Shown: positions 35,937-45,995, counted from the first letter of the stretch. The stretch: 64,000 bases of DNA from an uncultured Tateyamaria sp. (GCF_947503415.1 NZ_CANNDS010000001.1:558001-622000), one strand, 5' to 3'. Numbers and translations are program-made. The notes: generated from the letters alone by a model not told the origin.

Positions 35937-36884
35937 TCAGATTTCGCTCACGTCGCACTGGTGGATCAGCGCTTCGACCTCGGCCCGACTGCAAAGCGCA
36001 GTGCCTTCGGTGGCGACGGTCGCGCTGGCTGCCGCAACCCCCCAGCGCAGCGCCTGATCTGTTGGATCGCCCTGCGCCAACGCGAGGGTCATGGCACCAA
36101 CCAACGCGTCACCGGCTCCGATCTTGCTGCGCACTGGCACTGTGGCCGACCGGGACAGAAAATGCGCTTCCTGCGTGACCATAACCGACCCTTCGGCGCC
36201 GCGCCCGGTCACGACCATCCGGGCCACGCCCCGCGCCACCAAACCGGATGCAAAGGATACGCTGTCGGCAATCGTATCCATCTCGTGATTTGCTGCTTGG
36301 GCAGCCTCTTTCTGATCGATGCGCAGGATGTGAACGGGGGACACGGGCTGGGCGACCAGCCGCATCAGCGCGGCCTTGGACGTGTCCACGATCAACCGAT
36401 CTGTGCGCGGCGCAATCGCCGCCTGTACCCGCTCCGGAAAATCATCGCCCAACCCCGGCGCCACGCCACCGCTGAGCACGACAAGCCCGTTCTGTGGTGC
36501 AGCGTCAGCAATGGCAGCAAGCAGGCGTGAGCCGTCGTCGGGACCAAGCATCTCGCCCGGCAAGCTGAAGCGATATTGCGCCCCGCTGCTGGCATCGGTG
36601 ACGGCCAGACTTTGCCGAGTCTCGCCCGGCATGTGAACGGGCAAGGTCACCACCCCTTCGGCCGTCAAAAGGTCAGTCAAACGCGTGCCGGTCGCGCCGC
36701 TTATAGCGACTAACGCAGTGACCTCGCCACCAAGTTTGTGGATCATGCGGGCCACGTTTACGCCGCCCCCACCCGGGTCGACACGCGGCTTTGTCGTATA
36801 GAGCTTGCGGTCAGGCACGACCCTGTCCACCGACGCGGCCAGATCAAGTGCCGGGTTAAGGGTGATGGTCAGAATGTCTTTCAC
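35937..36884 (-). CDS. PfkB-family sugar kinase (1-phosphofructokinase/PfkB type)
   Basis: The 315-aa ribokinase-fold enzyme has the N-terminal ITLNPALD, the PGGGGVNVARM substrate motif and the C-terminal SKIGAGDALVGAM with the catalytic Asp. These fit the 1-phosphofructokinase, tagatose-6-phosphate kinase and E. coli PfkB (Pfk-2) subgroup, which phosphorylates fructose-6-phosphate, fructose-1-phosphate or tagatose-6-phosphate. It faces the PEP synthase gene 31 bases away. Paired control of glycolytic and gluconeogenic flux is a plausible reading. A 7/10 FNR-like match upstream was judged too weak to call. Confidence 0.9.
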   Translation of the reverse strand: MKDILTITLNPALDLAASVDRVVPDRKLYTTKPRVDPGGGGVNVARMIHKLGGEVTALVAISGATGTRLTDLLTAEGVVTLPVHMPGETRQSLAVTDASSGAQYRFSLPGEMLGPDDGSRLLAAIADAAPQNGLVVLSGGVAPGLGDDFPERVQAAIAPRTDRLIVDTSKAALMRLVAQPVSPVHILRIDQKEAAQAANHEMDTIADSVSFASGLVARGVARMVVTGRGAEGSVMVTQEAHFLSRSATVPVRSKIGAGDALVGAMTLALAQGDPTDQALRWGVAAASATVATEGTALCSRAEVEALIHQCDVSEI

Positions 36885-37072
36885 CGCGGTTTCCTGTTCA
36901 ACACGTCCGAATGCACTGCCGTTCGCCGTGATTGCGATAGTTCAAATCCCTGCTTGCCGTCTTGGAACGTGTTGCAACAACGAGATCGCGCGGCACGCCG
37001 ACCTGTCTATGGCGGTCATCCTGCCATTTTGGCGGGCGATCAATGCGATGGCTGGACGTCATGTGACAGTGC

Positions 37073-37438
37073 CTATTTTTCCAATGTCATACCCAGACGC
37101 AACACCGCAGCCAGAATGGCCTGCCCAAGAACCGGCGAACGACCCCGACCAATGACGGCGTCATTGTCGCGCGCATCGCTTTCGCGCAAGGTACACCGCC
37201 AGTGACCGTCCCGGTCGTTGGCCTGCCCCTGGATATGCACCACCCAATTTGGAAAAGCCCCATCCGCAATCAACATGGCCCCGTCGGCTGTACTGATTTG
37301 CTGAGCGTTTGCAGTTTCAGGCACGCGGCCCGGCAGCAGAAACGTCAAGGCATTGTAAACGCCATCTAAGTCGGCAATGCTCAGATCGCTGCGCGTTTCC
37401 AAGGCCTCAATAAGGATGTCGAGTTCGGGATCTCTCAC
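37073..37438 (-). CDS. Small protein of unknown function
   Basis: This 121-aa protein begins at a GTG (37436-37438) that overlaps the TGA of the gene before it (GTGA), so it is translationally coupled; the longer frame ahead is a shadow. It has an acidic helical N-terminus (DILIEALETRSDLSIADLDGVYNAL) and a conserved-looking middle (GAFPNWVVHIQG, HWRCTLRESDARDNDAVIG). The C-terminal part, ending in AILAAVLRLGMTLEK, suggests an amphipathic helix. No family was recognised. Confidence 0.7.
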   Translation of the reverse strand: MRDPELDILIEALETRSDLSIADLDGVYNALTFLLPGRVPETANAQQISTADGAMLIADGAFPNWVVHIQGQANDRDGHWRCTLRESDARDNDAVIGRGRSPVLGQAILAAVLRLGMTLEK

Positions 37439-37977
37439 GGATTTGCACTCCTCGGTTCGGGGTGTTGCGGCTCGAGTTCGGCAACGCCGACGATGTAGTT
37501 TTCGTGGTAGTGGCGCGCGCATTTCGGGCAAGTCGTGTAGAACATGTAAACGGTCTTGGCACGTCGACCCGCAGCCCTGGCAGCCACGTCCATATCATGC
37601 ACCCAATCCTTGGCGTGCCGGTATGGCCCCTCAAAGACGCGAGTGATGTAGTCACCGCTCAGCGTCACCATCTCTTCGTCCGGCACGGGAGTGGTTACCG
37701 CAAAATAATGTTCGCCTTCGGTGGCAGACAGATCGCGGCTCAGCACCAGATACCCCTCCGGATCCTGCGCGCCGGCATCTTCGATATGCTGCTGCACGCG
37801 GGTAAAGACGCTGCCCATGTCGATTGGCACATGTAGAATTGCCCGCGTGGTGGCCCGTACAAACAACTTGTCTTCGAAGTGCAAATGCCTGCCGTCCCAC
37901 CCTTGAGGATTGAACCGTGGGCAGCAGCCTGTCTCGGTCGCCAACATGTCCATCTTCGGCAACGTGTTCGTTTCCAT
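37435..37977 (-). CDS. Conserved cysteine-containing protein, GyrI-like fold possible
   Basis: The 180-aa soluble protein has an N-terminal GCCPRFNPQGWDGR motif and a C-terminal TTCPKCARHYHENYIVG with a CxxC. The central part (LSGDYITRVFEGPYRHAKDW) recalls GyrI/SOUL-like ligand-binding domains. I recognise it as a widespread conserved protein without a settled function. The start at 37977 (METNTLPKM) is preferred over the upstream in-frame codon, which would cover the FNR-type dyad at 38039. It leads a two-gene operon with the 121-aa protein. The cysteine pairs could bind zinc or form disulfides. Confidence 0.75.
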   Translation of the reverse strand: METNTLPKMDMLATETGCCPRFNPQGWDGRHLHFEDKLFVRATTRAILHVPIDMGSVFTRVQQHIEDAGAQDPEGYLVLSRDLSATEGEHYFAVTTPVPDEEMVTLSGDYITRVFEGPYRHAKDWVHDMDVAARAAGRRAKTVYMFYTTCPKCARHYHENYIVGVAELEPQHPEPRSANP

Positions 37978-38038
37978 GGCGGGTGCTCCCTCATAAATGA
38001 CGGTTGTCAGGATATTACCCAGCCGCGACCCACGACGA

Positions 38039-38052
38039 TTGACATGCCTCAA
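38039..38052. promoter_or_regulatory. FNR-type dyad TTGAC-ATGC-CTCAA
   Basis: Eight of ten positions match TTGAT-N4-ATCAA. It is 62 bases upstream of the preferred start of the 180-aa Cys-containing protein, in the 89-base gap to the next gene. Confidence 0.4.
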
Positions 38053-38066
38053 TCAAGGTTCCGGGA

Positions 38067-39500
38067 TTATTCGAAGGAAGGGCCATCCGACGACCGCCCC
38101 ACCAGTCGCTGCATTGCCCCGGCCAGCAAATCGTTCGCCGCTTTTTGCGTCTCGGCTATGGCCAAAAGGTTGACGGATAGACCGTTCGGATTTAGCGGCG
38201 GGGACAAGATCACCAGACCGGTTTGACTGCCCCCGTTCTGGAACAACAGGTCATTCAATACATCGCACAATATGTCCGTTTGCAGCCGGATATCCGGGAT
38301 AACCTCTTGGACAATTGATACATATCCGTCCGGCGCCAACCGTGACGCGATTGTCATCGGAATCGACACACCGCCCCAGCGCCCATTGCACTCGATCCAG
38401 TGGATGACGGCTGGCGCACCGGGGTTTTCGCAGATTACAGCGTCAAAGCTGCACCGCCCAAAATAGCCAAGCCTTTGCAAAACGCGCCCAACACGCCGCG
38501 CTTGCGCGGCTAGCTGTTTTTGCATCGTCATCGGCAACGTAGAGGGCGCTGCCCCGGCAAATGCGGTCGTAGCATCCTGCACGCGCTGTTCAAAAATACC
38601 TTCGACCACTGGATCACCGTCGGCGGCGTGCGGCAACCACAACTGGACCGAAGGACTGTGCGTGACGTTTGCATCCCAAACACCCACCAGGATTGGGTAG
38701 CGATCATGCCACCCGGTCGCATAAAGTCGGGATAAGAGCATGTACCGCAACTCTGCCAGTGACAGGTCGCGCACCTGTGCGTTGTCCAGACGGATATTCC
38801 CGGCCGACCCGGCGCTGTCAGGGACTTTGACAATGACCTGCGCGGCAGAACGGCTGATCCGGCGCACCAACCCCGCGGCTGCGGCAGGGCCGTAGGCCGA
38901 CAGGGTGGGCGGCGTCGCCTCTGTTCCGATGATCTGACGTGCCAACCGGGTGAACCAAAGCTTGTCGTTCGCTCGGCGCGTTGCGCGCGGGGACGGGCCG
39001 CACACGTGAATACACTGGCCCGACCTCTCTCCGATGGCCTGCGCCAAACGCCAGAGGTTGCCGGTTGTCAGATAAGCTTGCAGCGTTAGCCCCCCATGTG
39101 CCGTGGCAGTGTTTGCAAGTATCTTCAAAATCTCATCTGACGTTCTCGCCTGCTGGGTCACAGGGGTCAGCGGATCGTCATCTACCTGAATGAACCTCAC
39201 ATCACTCAGCCCCAGGCAATTGGCGAGATAGGCTTCGAACTCGGCATCGCGGGCGCGCACAAGAACAATGTCACCATTGCGCGCAAGCAGGGCCATGCGG
39301 TGGTCCAACCGCTTGTCGGCCAAGGAGTGTATCAAATTGATCTCGGCCTGATCCCCGATCAGAACCGATGGCCCTGACCCGGTGCCCTGAGCAACAAAAG
39401 GACCGAAATCAAGTGACGAAACAAAGGCTGGCTCGTCCCGCACATAGTCTTTTGCGATTTGAACAGCGTCAATGTTTGGCAGGTGGGGATCTTCATGCAT
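38067..39500 (-). CDS. ATP-grasp-like ligase (peptide ligase PGM1-related type)
   Basis: The 477-aa protein resembles the pre-ATP-grasp/ATP-grasp proteins related to peptide ligase PGM1: an N-terminal domain with KLWFTRLARQIIG (about 190), an ATP-binding lysine region QVIVKVPDSAGSAGNIRLD, and the metal-binding loop HWIECNGRWGG near residue 390. Such enzymes join a carboxylate to an amine through an acyl phosphate. The start is uncertain: ATG 39500 is used, with an in-frame codon at 39581 possible. It is divergent from a class II amidotransferase gene across an FNR-type dyad, suggesting linked roles. The substrate is unknown. Confidence 0.75.
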   Translation of the reverse strand: MHEDPHLPNIDAVQIAKDYVRDEPAFVSSLDFGPFVAQGTGSGPSVLIGDQAEINLIHSLADKRLDHRMALLARNGDIVLVRARDAEFEAYLANCLGLSDVRFIQVDDDPLTPVTQQARTSDEILKILANTATAHGGLTLQAYLTTGNLWRLAQAIGERSGQCIHVCGPSPRATRRANDKLWFTRLARQIIGTEATPPTLSAYGPAAAAGLVRRISRSAAQVIVKVPDSAGSAGNIRLDNAQVRDLSLAELRYMLLSRLYATGWHDRYPILVGVWDANVTHSPSVQLWLPHAADGDPVVEGIFEQRVQDATTAFAGAAPSTLPMTMQKQLAAQARRVGRVLQRLGYFGRCSFDAVICENPGAPAVIHWIECNGRWGGVSIPMTIASRLAPDGYVSIVQEVIPDIRLQTDILCDVLNDLLFQNGGSQTGLVILSPPLNPNGLSVNLLAIAETQKAANDLLAGAMQRLVGRSSDGPSFE

Positions 39501-39533
39501 AGCGCAGGATAGGCCAGAATTTCCACCTTGCCA

Positions 39534-39547
39534 TTGATCAAGATCAG
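39534..39547. promoter_or_regulatory. FNR-type dyad TTGAT-CAAG-ATCAG
   Basis: Nine of ten positions match TTGAT-N4-ATCAA. It is 34 bases from the ATP-grasp gene start and 54 bases from the amidotransferase start. Confidence 0.5.
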
Positions 39548-39600
39548 CCTGCCTGAGACAGGTCTTGTACAAACAAGGCAACCAGCAAGAGGAACACCCT

Positions 39601-40425
39601 ATGTGCCGGCTCTATGCGATGCACGCGAACGAACCGACCAAGGTCGAATGCGGCTTGGTCAAGGCCCAGAACGCCCTGATGGCACAAAGCCAGGGCGACA
39701 TGCAGGGCTATGCGCACGGTCATGGCTGGGGTGTTGCGGATTACCCTGATGGCGTGCCCTTGATCGAAAAACAAACATGGGCGGCGTTCCATGGCGAGCA
39801 TTTCAGCCGCAACGCCGCGCGCATCTATGCCAAAACGGTGGTGGCCCATGTGCGCCGGGCAACCGTCGGCGGGACCAGTATTGAGAACACACACCCCTTT
39901 CACCACGGCAAGTGGATCTTTGCGCATAATGGAACGGTGCCGAATTTCGACCAGGTCCGCGACAGCATGCTCGATCACATCGATCCGCTGCACCGCGTCG
40001 AAATTTCCGGCACGACCGACAGCGAACATATCTTCCGCTATGTGATGAGCCTGTTTTTGCGCCACCCCGAACGGGGTCTGCTCGATACTGTGCGCCACGG
40101 CCTCGAACAAATCCTCGCATGGTCAGCTGAAATTGACGCTGACGCCCGCGTGGGGCTGAATATTGTTCTCACCGACGGTCAACACATGATCGGGTCCCGC
40201 TTCAACAGATCGCTGTACTATCTGCCGCGGGATCATGTCTTTCACTGTCCAATCTGCGGCCAGTTCCATGTGCACCACAGCCCCAAGGTCACCTATCAGG
40301 CGATAGAAATTGCATCTGAACCCGTGACCTTTGTGGATGATTGGTACGAGGTGCCCAACAAGACCATTTTTTGCGTGGCTGAGGATTATCGGCTGGATAT
40401 GCAACCGCTTGGACGACGACTGTAA
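39601..40425 (+). CDS. Class II glutamine amidotransferase
   Basis: The 274-aa protein begins MCRLYAMH, so removing Met leaves the catalytic N-terminal cysteine of the Ntn-hydrolase amidotransferases. GHGWGVADY, HVRRAT and NTHPFHHGKWIFAHNG are the usual glutaminase elements (YafJ/EgtC type). Such proteins hydrolyse glutamine or a gamma-glutamyl amide. A C-terminal part has a CPICGQFHVHH cluster that may bind zinc, unusual for the family as I know it. The start at 39601 follows AGAGGAAC. It is convergent with an acyl-carrier-protein gene and divergent from the ATP-grasp ligase. Confidence 0.88.
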   Translation: MCRLYAMHANEPTKVECGLVKAQNALMAQSQGDMQGYAHGHGWGVADYPDGVPLIEKQTWAAFHGEHFSRNAARIYAKTVVAHVRRATVGGTSIENTHPFHHGKWIFAHNGTVPNFDQVRDSMLDHIDPLHRVEISGTTDSEHIFRYVMSLFLRHPERGLLDTVRHGLEQILAWSAEIDADARVGLNIVLTDGQHMIGSRFNRSLYYLPRDHVFHCPICGQFHVHHSPKVTYQAIEIASEPVTFVDDWYEVPNKTIFCVAEDYRLDMQPLGRRL

Positions 40426-40428
40426 CAG

Positions 40429-40674
40429 CTACGAAGTGTGTGTTTGCAGATATGTCGCGAGCGCATCAAAGCTCCGCATCTGCTGATAATCCGCCTCGGG
40501 CATATCCGTGCCAAACCGTTTGGACAACGCGGTCACAAGCGTCAAAAAGTCCATAGAATCAATATCGAACTCCTCGCGCAGATCAGCACCACGATCCACG
40601 TCGGCCAAGTCGATGTCCGGGGCAATGCGGTATAACTCCTCGGCAATGGCGGTTTCGACGTCGTGGCGGCTCAT
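40429..40674 (-). CDS. Acyl carrier protein
   Basis: The 81-aa acidic protein has the phosphopantetheine site Ser40 in FDIDSMDFLTLV, so it carries acyl groups on a 4'-phosphopantetheine arm. It is not the fatty-acid-synthesis AcpP by context: it is the last gene of an operon with a CoA ligase, E1 and E2, its ATG overlapping the E2 stop (ATGA). No ketosynthase or other fatty-acid gene is near. It may accept acyl groups from the dehydrogenase complex, but this is inference. Confidence 0.9.
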   Translation of the reverse strand: MSRHDVETAIAEELYRIAPDIDLADVDRGADLREEFDIDSMDFLTLVTALSKRFGTDMPEADYQQMRSFDALATYLQTHTS

Positions 40675-41795
40675 AGCGTTTCAGGCTCCTGCAAAAACTT
40701 ATCGATGGCCCTCAGGAACAGTGCACCGCGATGACCGTCGCTGACGCGGTGATCCGCGGCCAACGTCAGCGACGCGGCAAGACGGGCAGTGACCTGCCCC
40801 TCATGCACAACAGGCTGCATCCGCTGGGTTCCCACGCCAACAATGGCGACCTGCGGGGGGTAGATCACGCCATAAAGCTGATCGACACCGCGCTCGCCCA
40901 GACTGGTGAGAGTGATGGTTGCATCCGACAACTCGCGCGCTTTGAACCGGCCCGCCCGCACCCGTGTCACCAGATCGCGCATCGACGCCATCAGGGCATC
41001 AAGGGGCTGGTCTTCCGCATCCAACAGGGCCGCGGCGACCAGACCACCACCGCGAATATGTGTCGCAAGACCAAGGTGCACCGCCTCGCTTGGGTGAAAC
41101 AAATCCTCTTTGAAATGGCCGTTGAATTCCGGGTACTTGCCCACGGCGCGGGCGATGGCCTTGGCATAAAGCACAGTAATCAGAAGCCTGTCTTCCGGGC
41201 TGCGACCGGCGTTTGTCCGTGTCGCGAACGCATCCGCTGCCGTCAGATCAACCGTATGCGACAAATAATAATGCGGTATCTCCCGTTTCGATCGGGACAT
41301 GGCCGCCGCGATGGCTGTGCGCATGTCGGCCTGCGGTTTTGGCTTTGCGCGCGGGTGCCGCGTTTCGATATCCACACGCGCAATCGTTTCGCCCGCTGCG
41401 ATATCCAGATCCGCCGCATCCACCCCCATCTGCGCCATCAACCGTCTGGCCGCCGGGGTAATGCGCGGGCGCGTGCCCACTTGCGCGGGGGGCGGTTTTG
41501 CGGTGACCGGCTCTTGCACATCTTTTTGGGGTTCTGGCGGGATATCCTCGGCCACTTCGTCGTCCGAACGGATCACAGCTAGCGCGGTCCCGACCGGTAC
41601 TTCGGTTCCAATCTCGATCAGCCAGGTCTCAAGCACCCCATCCTCGAACACCTCGATCTCGATCACCCCCTTCTGCGTCTCGACCGCCCCGATCACGTCA
41701 CCACGTTTCACAGGCTGGCCAGGCGCGATCAGCTGCTCGACAAGCGTTCCGGCTTCCATATCCGCGCCAAGGGACGGCATCAGGAACTGGCTCAT
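40671..41795 (-). CDS. 2-oxoacid dehydrogenase E2 (second complex)
   Basis: The 374-aa protein has a lipoyl domain (about 1-78) with lipoyl-lysine Lys42 in [14 protein letters not shown], a peripheral binding domain (about 110-145, [19 protein letters not shown]) and a catalytic domain with [14 protein letters not shown], where both the His and Asp of DHRxxDG are present. This differs from the E2 at 23534, which lacks the Asp. It is coupled by ATGA overlaps to the fused E1 gene and to the ACP gene. The layout matches the acetyltransferase of pyruvate or acetoin dehydrogenase complexes. Confidence 0.92.
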   Translation of the reverse strand: MSQFLMPSLGADMEAGTLVEQLIAPGQPVKRGDVIGAVETQKGVIEIEVFEDGVLETWLIEIGTEVPVGTALAVIRSDDEVAEDIPPEPQKDVQEPVTAKPPPAQVGTRPRITPAARRLMAQMGVDAADLDIAAGETIARVDIETRHPRAKPKPQADMRTAIAAAMSRSKREIPHYYLSHTVDLTAADAFATRTNAGRSPEDRLLITVLYAKAIARAVGKYPEFNGHFKEDLFHPSEAVHLGLATHIRGGGLVAAALLDAEDQPLDALMASMRDLVTRVRAGRFKARELSDATITLTSLGERGVDQLYGVIYPPQVAIVGVGTQRMQPVVHEGQVTARLAASLTLAADHRVSDGHRGALFLRAIDKFLQEPETL

Positions 41796-43795
41796 GGTTT
41801 GGCCCCCATCAGCTTGCGCGCAGCGTCGACGATCTTGTCGGTCTGCGGGATCGCGGCCTGTTCAAGATGATAGGCGTAGGGGATCGGCACCTCTTCGCTG
41901 CACACCCGGGCAAGGGGCGCATCAAGCTCAAAAAACGCGTCCTCCGCCAATCGCATCCCGATCTCGGCGGCCAGACTGCCGGTCTTCCACCCCTCGTCAA
42001 CGATCAGGGCGCGGCGGGTCTTGCACACGGATGCAAGGATCGTTTCCATATCAAGCGGGCGCAGACTGCGCAGATCAATCACCTCGGCCGAGATACCCTC
42101 CGCTGACAAGGCCTCCGCCGCATCCAGTGTTTTGAACAAGGATCCGCCATAGGTGATCAGGGTCATGTCCTCCCCTGCCCGGCGCACAGCCGCGCGGTCG
42201 ATATCGACGGGACCTGCGTTTTCGGCCAACATTCCCTCGCGGTTGTAAAGCATCACGTTTTCAAAGATCAGCACCGGGTCCGGGTCTTCCAGCGCCGTCC
42301 ACAGCATCCCGCGCGCATCTTCCAACGTTGCAGGTGCCAGCACGCGCAGGCCGGGGATATGCGCGTACCACCCTTCCAGGCTGTGCGAATGCTGTGCGGC
42401 CAATTGCTTGCCCGCGCCTGTCGCCATGCGGATCACAACCGGCACGCCGAACTGGTTGTTCGACATGTGCCGGAACGTGGCCGCCGTGTTCAGAATCTGA
42501 TCCAGCGCCAAGAGCGAGAAATTCACGGTCATCACCTCGACAAGGGGACGCATCCCCGCGATGGCAGCACCGATACCTGCGCCTGTGAACCCGGATTCAG
42601 ACAGCGGCGTGTCACGGATGCGCTTCGCTCCGAACTGATCCAGCAGCCCCTTGCTGACCGCATAGCACCCGCCATAGTGGCCAACGTCTTCGCCCATCAG
42701 GAACACCCGATCATCGCGTGTCATTGCATCAACGATGCCCGCCTTGACCGCGTCGCGATAGGTGGTCTTGAATTGCTTGTCCGGCGCTATGATTTCAGGC
42801 GCTGCGGGGCGCTCCGGTGCCATCACGAATTGGGTCAGGTGCGCAACCGGCTCGTCCGTTCCAGCCTCGGCAAAGGCGACCGCCTCCGCGATCTCGGCGT
42901 CGCAGTCCGCGACGATCTGCGCCACCTCGAATGTCTGAAGCAGACCGGACTCAACCGCCCAATTCTGGAACCTTATGATGGGCCCCTTGCTGCGCCATTC
43001 GGCGATCTCTTCCTTGGACCGATAAAGCTGTGCGTCAAACATGGAATGCGCACGGAAACGGTAGGTCTTGCACTCCAGAAAATAGGGCTGGCCGGTTTCC
43101 GCGATGGATGTAAGTGCCCGCCGCGCAGCAGCCTCGACCGCGACGATATCCATCCCGTCGACGGTCTCGGACATAATACTGTAGCAGGATGCCTTTTTGC
43201 TGATCTCGGTTTCGGATTCCGTCAGGGCCAGCGCCGACCCCATCGCGTAGCCATTGTTTTCACACACAAACAGCACCGGCAGTTTCCATACCGCGGCAAG
43301 GTTCAGGCTCTCGTGAAACTCCCCCTCGGCCACCGCCCCTTCGCCAAAGAAACAGGCGGTGATGCCCCCGCTGTCGGCCATACGATCAGCCAACCCAAGC
43401 CCAGCCGCCAAGGGCAAGCCGCCCCCGACAATCGCATTACCGCCAAAGAAATTATGATCGCGGCTGAAAAGGTGCATCGACCCGCCCCGCCCCCCGGCGC
43501 AGCCCTCGGACTTGCCATACATTTCGGCCAGCACCGCCCCCATGGGCACACCACGGGCCAGCGCGTGACCATGTTCGCGGTATGTGCCGACGACCCGGTC
43601 CTTGGGATCGAGCAGAGGAATAATCCCGGCCGCAATCGCTTCTTCGCCATCATAGAGATGCAGGAAACCACGGATTTTCTGCTGCGTATAAAGCTCCGCG
43701 CATTTGTCCTCGAACCGACGGATACGGATCATACCCTTCAGCAACGCGTGGACATGGGCGTGATCAAGGTGCGGTTTGAGTGTATCGACAGTCAT
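41792..43795 (-). CDS. Fused 2-oxoacid dehydrogenase E1 alpha-beta
   Basis: The 667-aa protein joins an E1alpha half (about 1-325, ThDP motif [21 protein letters not shown] ending ENNGYA) to an E1beta half (about 340-667, [36 protein letters not shown]). The alpha half resembles PDH/acetoin-type E1 ([23 protein letters not shown]), so pyruvate or acetoin is the likeliest substrate. The join needs no frameshift: the reading frame is continuous. It starts with an ATGA overlap on the CoA-ligase stop. No E3 gene is adjacent. Confidence 0.93.
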   Translation of the reverse strand: MTVDTLKPHLDHAHVHALLKGMIRIRRFEDKCAELYTQQKIRGFLHLYDGEEAIAAGIIPLLDPKDRVVGTYREHGHALARGVPMGAVLAEMYGKSEGCAGGRGGSMHLFSRDHNFFGGNAIVGGGLPLAAGLGLADRMADSGGITACFFGEGAVAEGEFHESLNLAAVWKLPVLFVCENNGYAMGSALALTESETEISKKASCYSIMSETVDGMDIVAVEAAARRALTSIAETGQPYFLECKTYRFRAHSMFDAQLYRSKEEIAEWRSKGPIIRFQNWAVESGLLQTFEVAQIVADCDAEIAEAVAFAEAGTDEPVAHLTQFVMAPERPAAPEIIAPDKQFKTTYRDAVKAGIVDAMTRDDRVFLMGEDVGHYGGCYAVSKGLLDQFGAKRIRDTPLSESGFTGAGIGAAIAGMRPLVEVMTVNFSLLALDQILNTAATFRHMSNNQFGVPVVIRMATGAGKQLAAQHSHSLEGWYAHIPGLRVLAPATLEDARGMLWTALEDPDPVLIFENVMLYNREGMLAENAGPVDIDRAAVRRAGEDMTLITYGGSLFKTLDAAEALSAEGISAEVIDLRSLRPLDMETILASVCKTRRALIVDEGWKTGSLAAEIGMRLAEDAFFELDAPLARVCSEEVPIPYAYHLEQAAIPQTDKIVDAARKLMGAKP

Positions 43796-45537
43796 TTCTC
43801 ATCACTTTCCAGGGTTGAGATATCGCCCTCTGGCAGTCCAAGCTCGCGCGCCTTCAAAAGACGGCGCATGATCTTGCCACTTCGGGTCTTGGGCAGGTTT
43901 TCGCGAAAGGCGATGTCTTTGGGGGCCACGGCGGGGCCAAGGCGCTTGCGGGCGTGGCCCATCAGGTCAAGGCGCAGATCATCCGTAGGTGCGTGCCCGG
44001 GTTTCAGCGCGACATAGGCTTTGACCAACTCGCCCGCCGTCTCATCCGGGATACCGATGACACCGGCTTCGGCGACGGCCGCGTGCTCCATCAGCGCGCT
44101 TTCAACCTCGAATGGGCCGATCAGATGCCCCGCACTTTTGATCAGGTCATTGCTGCGCCCGACGAACCAGAAATACCCATCCGCATCGCGCATCGCCAGA
44201 TCGCCGCTCAGATACCAGCCGTCGCGAAAGCATTTGTCATAGCGGGCCTGCTCATGCAGGTACCCGCGCATCATCGACGGCCAGCCGGGGCGCAATGCCA
44301 ACTCACCCACAGCGTCCGGGTCCGTCAGGTCGCGCACACCGTTTTCGGTGATCTCGACGATACCCGCCTCAATCCCCGGCAGCGGCTTGCCCATGGACCC
44401 CGGTTTGACATCCATCGACGCGAAGTTGGCGATCATGATGCCGCCGGTTTCCGTCGGCCACCAGTTGTCGTGAAACGGCATGCCAAAGGTCTGATGGCTC
44501 CACGTCACGGCTTCGGGATTGAGCGGTTCGCCCACGCTGGCCATGAACCGCACCGCGCTCAGGTCATAGCCCTGCACAACGCCCGCCCCGGCCTTCATCA
44601 GCATCCGAATGCCCGTGGGTGCGGTGTACCAGACATTCACCGCCTCGCGCTGCAACGTATCGTACCAGCGCGCGACATCGAATTCGGCCTCATCGACGAT
44701 CATGGTGGTCCGGTTGGTCAGGGGTGCCACGATCCCGTATGACGTGCCCGTCACCCAACCCGGATCGGCAGTGCACCAGTAAACGTCCCCCGGCTTCAGA
44801 TCGAGCGCAAGCTGGCCCGTCACATGATGCGCAACAACGGCCCCGTGAACATGCACCACCCCCTTGGGTTTGCCTGTGGTACCTGAAGTGAAATGCAACA
44901 ACGCCGGGTCTTCGGCCTGCGTCGGCACCGTCTTAAATTCGTCCGCAGCCGCGTTCATCAAGGGCGCAAGCGATAGGGTGCCATCCTCTTGCCCATCGGT
45001 CAGAAACACCTCCCGCAACGCGGGCAGCCGTTCACGTAAGCCCTGAAGCTTGCGCCGGTACAACCGCGACGACGTGATCACCGCGTTGGCGCCACCAATC
45101 TCCATCCGGGCATGGATGGGTTCCGGACCAAAGGCAGAAAACAACGGGCAGAACACGGCCCCCGCCTTGAGTGTGCCCAGGGCCGCGATGTAAAGTTCGG
45201 GCACCCGACCAAGCAGGGAATACACCTTATCCCCGCGCTCGATGCCGCGGCTGCGCAAGACATTGGCAAAGCGGTTCGTCGCGACGTGCATCTCCCGGTA
45301 TGTGAAATCGGTACGCGCCCCTGACTTGGCAATCCAGCGCATCGCCACCTGATCGCCGTGGCCCGCTGCGACGTGCCGGTCGATCGCTTCAAATGCGATG
45401 TTCAACCCACCATTCGGCAAACCGGACATCTGGTCGCGCGCAGCTTCCCATGTGAACACAGCGCGGGTGTCTTCATAGCTGACCATATTCGCCGCTGGAA
45501 TGACGCGGGCGGGCTTGGTGATCCTGTCTTTCTTCAT
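43792..45537 (-). CDS. Acetyl/acyl-CoA synthetase (AMP-forming)
   Basis: The 581-aa enzyme has the P-loop [17 protein letters not shown], the adenylate motif [10 protein letters not shown], the hinge [20 protein letters not shown] and the C-terminal lysine in [19 protein letters not shown] is the pattern of acetyl-CoA synthetases, and the length is slightly short of the usual 620-650, so acetate or another short acid is likely. It leads the operon with fused E1, E2 and ACP. Making acetyl-CoA from acetate beside a pyruvate-type dehydrogenase suggests balancing of acetyl-CoA. Confidence 0.9.
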   Translation of the reverse strand: MKKDRITKPARVIPAANMVSYEDTRAVFTWEAARDQMSGLPNGGLNIAFEAIDRHVAAGHGDQVAMRWIAKSGARTDFTYREMHVATNRFANVLRSRGIERGDKVYSLLGRVPELYIAALGTLKAGAVFCPLFSAFGPEPIHARMEIGGANAVITSSRLYRRKLQGLRERLPALREVFLTDGQEDGTLSLAPLMNAAADEFKTVPTQAEDPALLHFTSGTTGKPKGVVHVHGAVVAHHVTGQLALDLKPGDVYWCTADPGWVTGTSYGIVAPLTNRTTMIVDEAEFDVARWYDTLQREAVNVWYTAPTGIRMLMKAGAGVVQGYDLSAVRFMASVGEPLNPEAVTWSHQTFGMPFHDNWWPTETGGIMIANFASMDVKPGSMGKPLPGIEAGIVEITENGVRDLTDPDAVGELALRPGWPSMMRGYLHEQARYDKCFRDGWYLSGDLAMRDADGYFWFVGRSNDLIKSAGHLIGPFEVESALMEHAAVAEAGVIGIPDETAGELVKAYVALKPGHAPTDDLRLDLMGHARKRLGPAVAPKDIAFRENLPKTRSGKIMRRLLKARELGLPEGDISTLESDEK

Positions 45538-45995
45538 GTGCCTGCCCTCCCTTCAGTAACCTGAGGGGAAGCATAGAACGCGCCGCAAACACTCGACTGA
45601 CGAAAATCAGTTGGCATTGATGTTGCTCACACTCTCACTGCAAAACCTTGCGTTCCAATCGCGTCCACCGGCAGAAGGCCTCGCTCCCTTTCGGGTCTGT
45701 AGTTCGACAGACCATGTCACGCTTACTTGAAACCGGACCCCGACCCGCCATGGTGCGGCGACGGGCGCTGGCCCGTGATCTGCGACTTGGGGGGGATATC
45801 GGGACAAGGCACGATGCCGCCTGTGCCCGCACCATGCCGGCAAAAGGTGCGCATCCGCTCCGAACGTGGTCTTGCAACCAAACACCTACGCCCCAAAAAC
45901 CGGGGTCGCCCCGCACCGAGATGATCAATATCAATATCACTGACCGTGATCGTGGGATGCTGCCACTGTCGCAGCAAAAACAACGGAGCAGATCC
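45538..45995. other. Divergent promoter region, no gene recognised
   Basis: 458 bases between the divergent CoA-ligase and glycine-zipper genes. Near the ligase, weak FNR-like dyads lie at 45597-45610 (CTGAC-GAAA-ATCAG, 7/10) and 45617-45630 (TTGAT-GTTG-CTCAC, 8/10). The stronger site at 45921 serves the other direction. The long frame from 45648 is only real from 45996. Confidence 0.5.
45921..45934. promoter_or_regulatory. FNR-type dyad ATGAT-CAAT-ATCAA
   Basis: Nine of ten positions match TTGAT-N4-ATCAA. It is 61 bases upstream of the glycine-zipper lipoprotein start. Confidence 0.5.

Noticed and set aside
36932-36945. FNR-like dyad TTGCG-ATAG-TTCAA ahead of the PfkB gene
   Set aside because: Only 7 of 10 positions match.
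42359-44017. 552-codon plus-strand frame opposite fused E1 and the CoA ligase
   Set aside because: Long open antisense frames are common in GC-rich genes; both minus-strand genes have full motifs.
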